From assembly GCF_023856365.1 (NCBI RefSeq), contig NC_064538.1, positions 8,006,435-8,070,434 of the forward strand: a stretch of 64,000 nt of DNA. The letters run 5' to 3'. This DNA is from Brienomyrus brachyistius. Its lineage: Eukaryota; Chordata; Actinopteri; Osteoglossiformes; Mormyridae. How positions within the stretch are numbered: position 1 is the first letter of the stretch; the number at the start of each line of letters is the position of its first letter. The notes below the pieces were generated by a model. That model was not told where the DNA came from. It saw only the letters and a list, made by a program, of their open reading frames with translations, and did not search any database. Of the stretch, positions 44,476-59,400 are shown piece after piece. Made by a program: the position numbers and the translations under genes.

Positions 44476-46729
44476 TCTCACACCATCTAAACAGAGGACA
44501 TAGGAACACAAACACTTAAGTCAGAGTCTCAGTTTTCCCAGAGAGTCCTTACCTTCAGAAGCTTAGTTCATCACTCAGCTGCAATTATATCTAACTCAGC
44601 TTTCCAACCACATCCATATTATCGCCGCATTAGTGCCGGAGATTCACCGCACACAAAGAGTTCGAACCTCCGTTCCAAGTGAACCATGCATTGCTGTGTT
44701 AAACAAGAGCTCCCTACCACAGAAGGCAAACTCCTCCCTAAACCTTCTGCAACTTCTGTTCTCCTTTCTTTCTCTGTGTGCACTTTTGCTTATGCGATCC
44801 TTTTACGTGCCCTAATCTTGTTGCATCCGACGACAGCGGACACACATTTTCTTTCTTCTACCTTAAATACATGAACGAGACACTAAGTCACTCCCTCCCC
44901 CGAGCCCTCAACACTCTTCACCCTAACTGCAAGGACCAAAAACGCACCGGCACAGAGAAGGTGCAAAAATCAATAGACACACAAAGAAGAACAGACTGGG
45001 GAAACAGTGGGAAAAGATGAGCTAGAAATTAAATGACAAAAATAAAAACTAGAGTCTATGGGTAAATCCTGCAGACGAACAAGAACAGACTGATGAATAT
45101 GTGAACAGGAAACAAACAGAAAAAGACTTCTGAGCTCCAATGGTTCAACAACAAGCACAACAGTAAATGTGGTCTTGTACAACATTTTGCACAATTTTGG
45201 TATGTGCCTGGATAGTTAAAATAAGATTTACCTCATCTTGATGCATTTCATTCATTTTCATATATGCACCAGGAGACAAATGCACGTGTAAAAACAGCCT
45301 TACACTGAACCACAAAGCATTCATTATACTTTTATGAACTAGAGCAACTCCTTTTTCACAACACTGATGCTGGTTCACAAGGTGACAAGGCGAATTTGAC
45401 GGCTGATGTCTCTTTGGAAACATGCTGCGATATAAATGCCACGTAAAACGAGATCATTACATAGCAATGTTAAGTTGCATGTGACTTAAAATAAATTTCA
45501 CACAAGTGACAACTGTGCAAAGATTTTTATATCAAACCAAATTTGGATGGACAATCAGAAAACTGAACAGTAAATGTATAGCATTACATGAGCAATACCA
45601 AACCTAAGGGTGGGTTAGCCCTGTAAACCTTAATGCTTTTAAAAATGCAAAAAAAAAAAAAAAAAAAGATGTTTTGAGATTTTTGGAGGGCTGTTCTCCC
45701 ACTCCCCACTGCAAGAAAACCTTCCATGAACAACTCCAATACAAATCTGCCAAACAAGCTCAAGGTTGGAGTCATACTGCTAACAGCTATACCTATTAGA
45801 TAGATTCCATAGGAACAATATGTGCCAAATTCCTCTGGGTCCAGAGGCCTAAAATTATTATAAGAAGATTGACAGACATTCTATCCTTGCAGACCTGGAA
45901 GCCTAGAAGTTTTGCAAATGAATTCTTCCAGGAAAGCAGGAGACATGACAAGACATAAGATCAGACCAACTGACTGAAAACTGTATTGAATAGTTAACCC
46001 TGACACGCATGAATACAATTTTAGATTTCCTTAAAATAAATGTGTGCCTTATTACCTTCAAGGCAACTAATGACAAAAAAAAAGAGACCAGAAAAGCAGT
46101 GACTCATTCCATAGATTTCAAATTTCTTTTAGAATACCATCAATAACACCGGTGTAAAATTTATATTTTTTTCTTTGTCTTCCCACAAAACAAAACATTA
46201 AAATGTATTTTTTTTAAATTACAAGGTAAATCATAAATTGAGGGGGGGAAAAAAATCACAGTGAATCACTAAACACAGCAGGCAGTTTGGATATCATTAG
46301 TGTACAAACGGCAACAGTATCCGTTTGTTACATTTAATTGATAATAATTCATCAGTCTGAAAACACTGATTATTCGATCTTTAAATTAGTTACGCCACAC
46401 GTAGAACGCTAACCACTGTATAGGAAAACCAGATACACACAACTAAGGCTGCATGATTAAAGAGACTCGGAATAGTTAGAGGTCTTGTTCTTGAAATAAC
46501 AAAAACATATGGCATGTAACATATGTAACATTAACAAAAAAAAATAAGTGATCAAAGGGGGGGAAACCCTTACCACACTGCAAATGTCAGCTACGTATTA
46601 GCCAGTTTTTCGAAGAAATGCTCCTTCAACTTACAAGCAACTGGTCTGGTTGCAGACTATGTTTCCTTCTAGGAAAGTACCCCTTTAGCTCGTTATTTTA
46701 TCTGAACACAGTGTAAACAGTGGAAATGT

Positions 46730-46960
46730 GGTGGGCGCTTTTACGCGAAAACGCCCGTTCAGTGCTGGAAGCTTCGTGACGAGACGGCGGGGAACGTTTC
46801 AATGAATCCGGCCGAAATTTCAGCTGTCAGAGGATGAGCGATGTCCGCGGAGCCGGAGTGACGCGCGCTCCATCCTCGCGACAGGCTCGCGGAGCAGCCG
46901 CAACGAAAACCGCCCGCGAGCGCTCCGGGCGACTTGCGCGACACGTGACCGCGTTTTTTT
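46730..46960 (-). promoter_or_regulatory. Candidate CpG-island promoter of ikzf4
   Basis: CG dinucleotides are dense here against an AT-rich background, and an E-box CACGTGAC sits at 46942-46949. It lies 2.3 kb upstream of the first recognised ikzf4 exon. Assignment is by position only. Confidence 0.4.
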
Positions 46961-48882
46961 TTTTTTTTTTTTTACAGAAAGCGGTCTAATTGCGTTGTCG
47001 ACCTTAAACTTGAATTATGTTTCTTTTCAGCCGTTGCTATGGCAGCCGCCTCTAAATCGATGCTTGCTTCTCGAGATAGCTAGCTGCTTTCCCGTACTCC
47101 CTCCTGGCTACTTATAGCAAATATACTCTAACGCCTCAATCGTTTCATACCTGAAATCGGTCCCGTTATAGATTTTTATTTTGAATTTACGTTTCTGGCT
47201 GTCCGTTAGTTTTTTCTGGCGAAGGCAGCATCTCCGGGTCCTTTTACCTGAAACCCCGGACAACTTCCGGTCCCACACCGGGATACAGGCCCGTTAATCC
47301 TACTGCAGACGCCCTGATCGGCACTGACTGTCGAATGCATCGATGTGCTCAAGTGGAGAAACGACAGAGCGCAGCAGTTTAATAAGATCTTGCATATGTA
47401 TCGATAAATAATTTTACATAGTGAAATTATTAGAAATTAAAACTATAAACGCATTAGGAAATCGCTTCTCTTTCTTGTATACGTTTTAGTTAGGTTAAAT
47501 ATTGTAAAAAAAAATTTTTTTTTAATAAATTAATTAATTACGTATAATAGTTTAGGGCGTTAGTCTCTAAGAAAAATATGCAAAATCGTTAATTAAAATA
47601 TTAATATTGTGATAAAATAATTACATAATTTTACGACTTTAAATGCATTGGAAACTAGCCCCGATTATTGTAAAATTGAAAAATCCAGTATGTTGTCTTA
47701 CTAACCACAAGGTGGCAGCAAAGATTTCTTTGTGTGCTACAGCTGAAATACTCAGTAATTAAATGAGCTAAGTATTAATGAAAGGAACATCCATCCGTCT
47801 TAAAACTGCTTATCCTATTCAGTGTCGCAAAGGAAAAAAATGAACAATGAATAAAAAATATATATTTAATGTGCAATGGAATTTTGAACGCTATATTTAG
47901 TATAATTGCCACTATTGTCATACTTTAATTTTCTAGTTTTAAATGTTTTTGTACAGTCTTTGTTTATATATTTGTATTATACGTTATACAAAATGCGTTT
48001 TAATAGGATTTATTAATTAAGTGATTGTTTTTAATTATTTTAAATGGTTCTTTTTTTGGGGTGTAGAGTTTTGGGGTGAAAATTTATAAATGGCAGAATA
48101 TTCTAAAGGTAAACCAATTGCAAATTGAGAATTAACATGTGTCTAGTAGGTGGGAGAACTGGCTACAATGTGACGAGCCTAAAATGGGCCACTGCAGCTA
48201 TGAATCCCCATGATATCCACCCATTATTCTACATTCAATGACAAGGTGTCTTTATGAAAACAGACATGCACACACTCACAAAAATGGAAACTGCAGCATA
48301 TGAAATACAGATCTTACAAGTTAAATATGATCTACGACTAGGAAAGCTTTTTGAACCAAAAATTAAACAGGTTATTGATCTGTATTTTATATTAACATAA
48401 CATGTTCAACTCACAACGTTCCTTACAGAATAGTTTAACTTTTCTTCATTATCCTTGTGATTTGTTTTTCTCAATTTGACAATATTACCAGTAATATCTG
48501 TATAGCTTCTTTTTTTTTTTGGAAAGCCAAAGACAGTGCTCCATTTCACTGTTCTATTACACAGCATTGGGTGAAAACAAGTGTTAATGCCAGAATAACT
48601 GCTTAAACAATTTTATTTCAATAACCAGCCCTAGCATCACAAAGAGAAATATGCAATTTCTGAAAAAGTAAACGTGTTGTTCATTTTACATCTGTGCACC
48701 TTTTTGCATCAGCCTGCCAGGATTAGTGGGTCCCTACATTGCATTAACACTGTAAAACTCGGTGCCACTTTACAATAAGGCCACCCATATAAAGAGTTTA
48801 TGAAGTAATAATCTGGTTATTAATTAGGTTGTAACACTTTGTAAATTATTAATAGACAATTTTAGACAAGTTATAACACAGT

Positions 48883-48888
48883 TTTATT
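48883..48888 (-). terminator. Candidate dnajc22 polyadenylation signal
   Basis: The minus strand reads AATAAA about 70 nt beyond the dnajc22 stop codon. A second one (48612-48617) lies 270 nt further. Confidence 0.45.
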
Positions 48889-48957
48889 TTTATTAATAAG
48901 TTGCTACCATTTACAAGTGGCAAAAGGGAGCCTTGTTGTAAAGTGGTACCCAAAACT

Positions 48958-51071
<2,114 letters not shown>

Positions 51072-51487
51072 TCATTTAAAGAGCCAGTCCCATCCTTGCC
51101 AGTGAGCTTCTCTGTTTCCTGTAGTGCAAAGGAAAATTATCATTATTCACACAAAGAAGTCTTGAACCTAGTCTAGAATCTAAGTTACAATAATTATTGC
51201 TTGTATATTAATAACAATGTTTTGTGACCCTGAAATATAGAAGACCTGTTTATTTTTGGAGCATTGCAAATTAAGTTGCGCAATAGTCTATCAATTCATC
51301 ATATAATGCCTATCCTAGCCAGGACCATGGGGGAGGTTCATTAGAAACCATTAAGCATTTCTGCTGGTTTATATTGGAATTTAATATTTTCCCAGTAGTT
51401 TATACAGTATGGGTATCTTAATGGTATGTATTGTTTATAATGGACTTGTTGTTGTTTTACATAAATTAATCCATATGGAAATCTTCT

Positions 51488-51848
51488 GTGGGGTGGCATG
51501 GTGGTGCAGTGGTTAGCACTGTTGCCTCACACCTCTGGGACCCAGGTTTGAGTCTCCGCCTGGGTCACATGTGTGTGGAGTTTGCATGTTCTCCCCATGT
51601 CGTCGTGGGGTTTCCTCCGGGTACTCCGGTTTCCCCCCCACAGTCCAAAAACATGCTGAGGCTAATTGGAGTTGCTAAATTGCCCCTAGGTGTGCGTGTG
51701 AGAGTGAATGGTGTGTGATGTGCCCTGCGATGGGCTGGCCCCCCATCCTGGGTTGTTCCCTGCCTCGTGCCCATTGCTTCCGGGATAGGCTCCGGACCCC
51801 CCGCGAGGATAGGATAAGCGGTTTGGAAAATGGATGGATGGATGGATG
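51488..51848 (+). mobile_element. Complete tRNA-like SINE with (GATG)n tail
   Basis: The head GGGGTGGCATGGTGGTGCAG is tRNA-like, with a box A-like TGGTTAGCACT near 51510 and a box B-like GGTTTGAGTCTC at 51545-51556. The body has GTTCTCCCCATGTCG, CTCCGGTTTCCCCCCCACAG and CCCATCCTGGGTTGTTCC. The 3' end GGATAAGCGGTTTGGAAAAT runs into GATG repeats. Other, partial copies in the window have the same order of blocks. Confidence 0.8.
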
Positions 51849-51949
51849 GAAATCTTCTATCTATGCAACAGAATCCTACTGGTTTCTGCTTCTCTTTAAT
51901 GGTAACCTGATGGGTTTGGCCTGTCATTTTACTTCATGATGATTATCTG

Positions 51950-51954
<5 letters not shown>

Positions 51955-52035
<81 letters not shown>
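51955..52035. repeat. (TA)n microsatellite
   Basis: About 40 TA units, directly visible. Confidence 0.97.
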
Positions 52036-52037
<2 letters not shown>

Positions 52038-52490
52038 GTGCAAAAGTCTTAGGCAGGCAAAGAAAATTATGTTTAGATTATCCTCGCGTTGGTGTAAAAC
52101 TACGATATTATGCCTGTCAAAGTGTGTCAGCTTAGCCATTTCAGAACCTCTGCTAAAATCATCCTAATATTTGCAGCGACCGTCCAGTGCAGCCATGTAT
52201 TTTTTGACTTGGCCACTAGCACACCTCATACAGCTAGTCAATCTCTCACTGACTTTTTAAACCGATATATTTCATTATTTAATTGAGCTGTTGGTGAAAT
52301 TTAACAAAATCATGGAGCGGCTGACGTGCCCCTGAGGAGAAGTTTGGGAACTGAAGCGGTGTTCATCTAGCCATCCAAGAAGAAACAGAAGAAATTGTTA
52401 CTAGTTTTTATTGTGTTACTCTTAATTTGCACATGTTCTAATGTTAAATTGTGTTTTTTGTTCTAAACCAAAGTACACTTGCGATATATA
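52036..52490. mobile_element. Possible DNA-transposon-like repeat flanked by TA
   Basis: CTGTGCAAAAGTCTTAGGCA directly follows the TA tract, and the far side ends near GCGATATATATACACAC. The phrase GTGCAAAAGTC recurs inverted at about 58962-58972. TA flanks would fit a Tc1-type insertion. Ends and family are not secure. Confidence 0.35.
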
Positions 52491-53139
52491 TACACACACA
52501 CATAGACATACATAGTATTGAAGCTTACCTCCAACTCTCCCGCAAATGTTTCTGAAAGTACGTTTTCACTGCATTTGGACTTTGTATCTTAATTGTAAAC
52601 TGCACACGTTAACACTCAAATGCTCCCAGCCCTTTAGCTAGTTCCTCTAACGATTAAACGTCCTATTGTAAAACGGTGGATTACAGTGAATAAGAAAACA
52701 GAAAACAGTTTTTTTTACAGGTTTGCAAATAGTAACTGCAATCGCCCAGCCAGCAATACAGCCCAGTTCAGTATTTTATTTTTCACTGAAATAAACAAGG
52801 TAACACCACAGAATCACAATCCTAACACAATCGACAACCCTTCATGGTCTTGACTGGATTCCCTTGTGCGGTTTTCAGTAAGAAGACCAGACACTCATCT
52901 ACTCTGTACATTACTGACGGCATAGTATTTCAAAGTTTTAACCTAATAATAGCACAACATCAATATTACAGTTCAAATTAAGCTATTTCGCTTTTTAACA
53001 TTATTTTATGCATCATTATACATAAAGTTGTATTTTCCACATAAAGTTCTGCTGTCCATCATTTTTAAAGACACCTTCATTCAAAATATTAATATCCCAA
53101 CTTCCTTCAAATCATAACTATAATTTAAATTTCTTTATT

Positions 53140-53453
53140 TTTCTAAGCCACGCCCACACCACCATCTGGCCACACCCAATCCTGACACACGTCACAGAGT
53201 GGCCGTGTTAATCCCTCGTGGTCTTTACATGATGCCACGCCTTGCTCTTTCCCAAACTCCGCCCTCGCCCCGCCCACGCCGCCTGGAATATTGTGAGAAG
53301 CATTTTCGAAAATCCTCAGTCACCCCGCAACCGCTGGAAACATGTTAGCGGTCCGCTAGCAATAGCGCGAACGGCGAGATGGCCTTTTGATCAGCGTCCC
53401 TTCTCTTCCCTGTTGTTTAATCACTCTCCTTGACACGATATGATTGTCCGAGG
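53140..53453 (+). promoter_or_regulatory. lmbr1l promoter region (GC boxes)
   Basis: GC-rich DNA just upstream of the lmbr1l start holds a GC box CCCCGCCC at 53267-53274 and a CACGTCAC CRE-like site near 53191. No TATA box is seen, as expected for a housekeeping promoter. Confidence 0.5.
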
Positions 53454-56400
53454 ATGGAAGCAGACGACGTGTCAGTCAGGGAGCAGATGTTCCACGACCG
53501 AGTCCGGGAGATCATTGTAAGTAACCGTTACTGCCCACGTTACTGACGGCTGGAAATGCAATCCTCATCGACATGCTAGTTAGCTGCCCGACCACATTTA
53601 CCATCGCTGTAAGACTGGTAGCTCGGTTAATTTTCTATCGAACGTGCACTTTATGTTTGCGTTTAGTGGAGAATAACCCGTACATTTAAATTGTAGATGA
53701 ATGAGTACTTTTACTAGTCTCGCGGCTTTTGTTAGAAGTTGCGATTTTGTTGTTGGGGGATTAAACCAGTTAAACTGACTGCGCAGCGGGTAACTGATGC
53801 GTAAAATTATCTTAAATTAGTACTGATTCGGACAACCAGTCACTTATAACTTAAAATAACTCTCTGGCACTTTAGTAACAGCAGGAATTATGACGTTACC
53901 CAGCTTGATGGTAGTAATCATGCTTACATAATGTGTATCTGCTTCATTATTTCGAATGTGTTTTGGCTGGTTAATTCTGCGCTTATTTTTTGAAGGTAAA
54001 GGTTTCAAACCTGCTTTGATGTGTCTCTGTTTTATGTCACATCTCTAAGCAAACAAAAAAAAAACTGCAAATACTGGTTTATGGAGTGATATAGTTACTT
54101 CACCCATGTGCACGCCGTCAGGCAAACAGCCTTTACAGACTCCGTGTAATTTTGTTAAAAAGAATTTTTTTTTTTAGTCATTCCATGGAGACAAATTCAG
54201 GAACGTTCAGTAGCAGCGGGATTGCTGGAGGGTCTTTAAGCAAATTGCTGTCTAATAGTAAAAGCGTACCATTAGGGATGTGAAGAGGAAAGGGAAATAC
54301 GGGGAGTTATCGGAATGAGTGGGGGTTGGGTGCTGGCAGGAGATCCTGTGTTTAATGTATACCTGTAGTTTGAGGGGGCTTTGGTGTTTCACAACACATC
54401 CTTATTGCTGTGGGCAATGAAGATGGTGGAAGGGGGCTTTGCAACCTGGATGCTGATAGGTGAAATCACTTTGAATAGGCTCATTTCCAAATGATGTGGC
54501 CTGATTTGCTCCTGAAAAACACTTTAGGTAAATAGAACTTACAGCATAAAATTAGGACTGGAGCCAGGTTGGTGGGTTGTCTTTTGCACACAGGTAGTCT
54601 GTTCCGTGCCCCGGTCCACAGTGGGTGTTGCGTCCGTCATTAATGTACGCCATCCTGGCCTATGGTACTGTGACGTGGACGACATTTACGGCTTTGCTGA
54701 ACTTTGGACTGCAGAAGCTCTCCAACGAAACACCAGAGGACAGACCCTTAACCTCGCAGAGCTCAGCAGTTCTTACTTGTTCTGACACAGTCTGTCTCAG
54801 ACTGTGCGGTTAATCAGCTTGATTGAATGGCTGATAAATCAATTGTAAATTTGTAATTGGATATCATAGAACGAACAATGGCATGATTTTACGTGTCCTG
54901 CCGCTGTAAAGTTACTGACCAATAATTTTGGTTACAGATTGTAGAAATAACATGCTGATCAAATTAAGTTGCTGCATCTTTTCATTTAGTTGTCGGGTTT
55001 CTTTTACTCGTAGAAACTGCACAAAGGAAAATCAAAGTTTGACTTGCAGCCATGTAAAATGTATTGTTTTCAAAATTACTTATGCAAAAATGCTGCTGCA
55101 CTCAGTGAAGAGGAGAACTGGTCAGCATAAAATATTAAGCTCTTCAAGATGCTACAAGACATATACTGCATCACTGCAAAGCCTAATATGCATGTTATCG
55201 GCTAGGATCAATCCATGTGTAATTCAACTATTTTCCAAAAAGGTTTCTGCATCACCATATTTGGCATTGATGAAGTGATTTTTGATTTTCTTTGTTTTAT
55301 TTATCCCTTTTGAGATGATAGTGCCTGTTCTATACCACAGGTACCAAAAAATATCCACTTCAGAGTGTCGACCGAAAATGCATTGGTTTAGATGATTGTA
55401 AGTAGCAGGTGTTTCTCCAGTTTGTCAGGTAAATTCATTTTCAAGATGACTAAGAGCAATATTTTACAGGGACATGCAGTGACAGTGTACTGACTCAGCA
55501 TTTAACAGGACAGTTATGTAATATGACAGATATGTCCAATACTGAGGCAGGTTTGGAACCAAAGAGACGGTGACTGATACTATTGCTCAGTATGATTTAA
55601 CAAGATTATACCAGTTTAAACAATATTTTACAGATCAGTAAAAACTCAGTCGGAATCTAAACAAGCCACTTATTAGTCCTTTACATATTAGTATGGTTAC
55701 CACAAGGAAATAATGGTAGCTTCACAGCATTTCTTTCCAGTGAATGTGCTGGTCTGGATTTGTTCCATATCAGTCCAGAGTACAGAAAGTACAAGCCCTC
55801 TACACATGAGGCTGTGTGCCACAGTAATCACCTAGTACATTCGATCTGTCTTATTAAGTAGCTGAATTGTTTGTTCTGTCGAAGTCCAAGTCATCAATTC
55901 ACCATCTGCTCGAATAACTATTCAGAATGTGCGCTCATCTAAACACCTTCTCTTCTGCAAATCCTAAACCTAGTCGAACCTTTGAAGAAACTTCTTTACC
56001 GCTGCGTTTCCTCATATATGAATACTGTGTCTGGAATTTGGCTATGAGTAAAATTACAGGGCCAGTTGCTGTTCCCATTTCCGAACATTCCTCTGGACCG
56101 AACATAAAGAATGTGTACAAAAAACGCTACCTTGACATGGCAGCTAATCAGTTGCAGTATTTTTTACACAAGCATTGGAAAAGATGAGCAGCAGACGCAT
56201 TCAGACAGAGGTGCATGCTGCATGCTGTGCCTCTAAGATTCTCGCTAGTTCTACAGCATGTAAACCCTGTATCCCGCTGTCTGTTTCCCTCACGCTAAAG
56301 GGTGCATAAACATGGAAAGCGCATTCTATTTGGCAGTGATTCTAATTTTTAGACTTCCCCAGGACTGCTGCTTTGAGTAGGATGTTAGGACCCGCAGTGC

Positions 56401-59400
56401 ATTTGCGGGCAGCAAACCTACTTTTAACTAAAACCAGTCTAAACTTGCCGCTTGGTGCTTTGACACGCAGCTCTATCTGTGTGGGTAAAGGAGAATCCTG
56501 TACTGGCCAAATTGCGGGTCCTAGTTCATGTTTCCTGGATGTACCTGGCTCTGAGTGTAGAATCAGGCCCCATTGCTGGTAAACTTTGTCGGCAACACAT
56601 CTGCCCCTCTGCAGGAAGGGGGCAGTGGGGGCTCACATGCATTTGATGTTTTTGTCTTGTTTGCCAGCTGTTCTCTGATCCCTTTTGTTTCTTTGTTGTT
56701 ATTCTCCTCAGTGCTGCTGGAACGGACTAAAGTAATAAACCCTGGGGTGTTTAAATGAGCAGTTTTTACCAATGGAATGGGAGGGGGTGCCAGAGCAATG
56801 ACGTGTGTTGATTGGTAGGAAGCGCACACGGTTTTTAAGGGCGAGTTGAGGAATGGCCCTCGAGCTGCACGAGCCCTGCAGCAGCCGTGGGCCTCGTGTG
56901 AACTTGATACCGTGTTTTCACCCCACAGGAAGCGCGATCTGCTCAGACGGTTGCCAAGGCTTGAGCTGCTGTTCAGGTCTATTGTTTTCGACAAGCTCTT
57001 TCAAGCCCAGAGGCGAAGGCCAGTATCCTGTAAGGCAGCCTTTTCCGTTTTTCCTTCCCGAGCCTGATCTGGAGCAGACTTGTGTGTGTTTCTCTTCTAC
57101 ACATAATGCATTTCCCCCCCCTTGTTTCTATAGAGAGAAATTGAGTAGGCTTTTATCCTCTGTCAGATTTCGGGATGGTATGGCAAAGACCTGTCAGGTA
57201 GCATGAACTCTTTGCACCCAGAGTAGGTAAGTTTAGTGAAGCGCGTTTTTTATTGTGCAATGGCAGGGAGGCCTTTAGGGTTAGTTTTGCAGATGTAATC
57301 CAGGTCTGAGTCTGAGAAGTTGAGTTCAAGGAGTGGCAGGCAGTTGGCATGTTTTTCTGCAAAATAAAACTTGACTTGAAATGCAGGTTCCAAGCGTAGG
57401 AGGTTTGTAGCTGTAGCACCCCTGAAGTAAGTCCTTGCTTCACACAGCGCCGTTGCCTGGGTTGTGCACAGCTGAACCGTCTGCTTGCGTGGGTAACCCT
57501 TGTCTATGGCGGACATGTTTATAGCGTAGCGTATCTGGCCTCACTGGCTATAACTTTCTGGTTATATTGGGCCAGAGTGTCTGTGTAATTGGTGTACATC
57601 GAAAATTGATGTAATTAAGGAGGGGTTAATCATGGCAACATTTTTAATTTTTATTGCATTTTTGATTCTGGTGAAATTTTGCCATGTGACTCACTCATAC
57701 CTTCCAGTGCGATTTACTTGTTTGGTTGAAAATTTTCCTTTGACATACAGCACCTTTTCTACACAGTGGGTAGCAAAAATTAATAATTCCTATAATTCAG
57801 AGGCTCTGCGATATCTCATTGGAAAGCTCAAAAAGAGTACTTTTCCATAGTATGGAAAATTTTGAATTCCTTTAAGGTCAAAGATCATCTCGCAAAATGC
57901 ATTTTTTAAACTACTTTTGGTCATTAAAAAAACCAGGGAAGGGCATGGATTAACAAGTTTTTTTTTTTACAAAGAAATAGTGCTGTAGTGGTTAGCATTG
58001 TTGGGGTTTGAGTGTCTGCCATGGCTCCACGTGTTTGCAAGTTCTCCCCATGTTGTCATGGGATTTTTTTCCCCAGGTTCTCTGTCCCCCCCCCCCCCCC
58101 CCCCCCCCCCAATCCAAAAACATGCAGAGGTTAATTGAATTGGAGTTGGCAAACTGTCTGTAGGTGTGAAGGGTGTGTGGCCTGTGATGCGCTGACTCCC
58201 CATCCTCGGTTAATCCCTGCCTTGCACCCTTGCGTTCCACTATAAGCTCCGGACCTCCCAACCCTGAATTGGACAGGATGGATGAAAATATGTATGTATG
58301 GGTGCTACTTGTGTTTTATACACTTGTTACTTCAGAAATGGTGATGCAGAAACATTTTTGGAAGTGTGTTGAATTAAAATGGAATGACCCATCATTGATA
58401 ATTTAAAAATGTGTTATAACAAAAATCAAGGGAAGTTATTAAGCAAACTATGGCTGTAACGAGCTGAGGCAGAGGGAGGTGAGACTGAGGTTTCAGGGGG
58501 CAGGTGGGCGCTGGAGGGCGCATGCGGTGTCGAATTGTGGCAGTCACTGTCCGTCGCCATAGAGACATGGTGACAGTGTTTCCGTGGTCTTTAGTGCTTG
58601 GTAAGTGACCTCCATCGACGGTGACTGTGGACACAAGAATCAATTTGTCTCCCACCAGAAAGACTGCAGGAGGACAGAAGGTGAAGGGAAATAAACATTC
58701 ATCGAAGCACTGCTGATGCTTCAATTGCTGAAATCCGACGAGGAACATCTGACAGAAAAGTGGAATTTATTTATTAGCTGCCAAGATGGTGTGCTAGAGG
58801 TGTGCTGGTGGTCATGTCAAAAAATACATGAGTATATTGAAAATGCTGCCAATACTGGGGCGACTTTAGGAGAGATTTTGAAATGGTTAAGGGCAGACAC
58901 AGTTTGAGATATAACATCATAGGGTCACATCAACATGGAGATCATTTAAACAGGTTTCTGTGATGACTTTTGCACGGTACTGTGTGTGTGTATGTATATA
59001 AATATGCTTGTCCTGTTTCTTTTCTTTTTCGATCCACAAAGTCGTCTTCTGGTTTTGTCTGAAAGCTTTAGCTTGCCAGCAGTATGAAGTAGGACTGTGC
59101 CTGTGCGATACGTCGATATATATCACATGGCGAAATAAAAACCTCTATCGTTTCAAATTATGCTCTATGATTTATTTCTTGGTGTCATATATAGTTTACG
59201 GCAATGCTTTTTCTTTATTTGGATGGCGGCATGCAGTGTTTCATGCAGTGTTTCATGCCACCACATGGAATGTGGCACTTGTTTGGAAGTTTTTATTGGA
59301 CTTTATAACCCACAATAGTCAATCCACAAATATGTACCATGATCCACAAATATGTAACTATCCACAAGTACTTGTTTTTTTTAATTTGCGTTGTGTAAAA

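Larger units (their letters stand above)
44487..48957. other. ikzf4 upstream region and ikzf4-dnajc22 spacer
   Basis: No coding exon was recognised. A GC-rich, CpG-containing stretch at about 46730-46960, with a CACGTGAC E-box at 46942-46949, could be the ikzf4 promoter and first exon. Farther right is AT-rich DNA, a minus-oriented SINE tail near 47790-47835 and a CTCF-like CCACAAGGTGGCAG at 47705-47718. TTTATT at 48883-48888 gives a minus-strand AATAAA about 70 nt past the dnajc22 stop. Confidence 0.45.

Noticed and set aside
55927..56187. Plus-strand 86-codon frame in lmbr1l intron 1
   Set aside because: Composition is ordinary but there is no domain, promoter or splice support.
58392..58748. 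Minus-strand 118-codon frame in lmbr1l intron 1
   Set aside because: No family recognised, no start context or splice partner; probably chance or old repeat.
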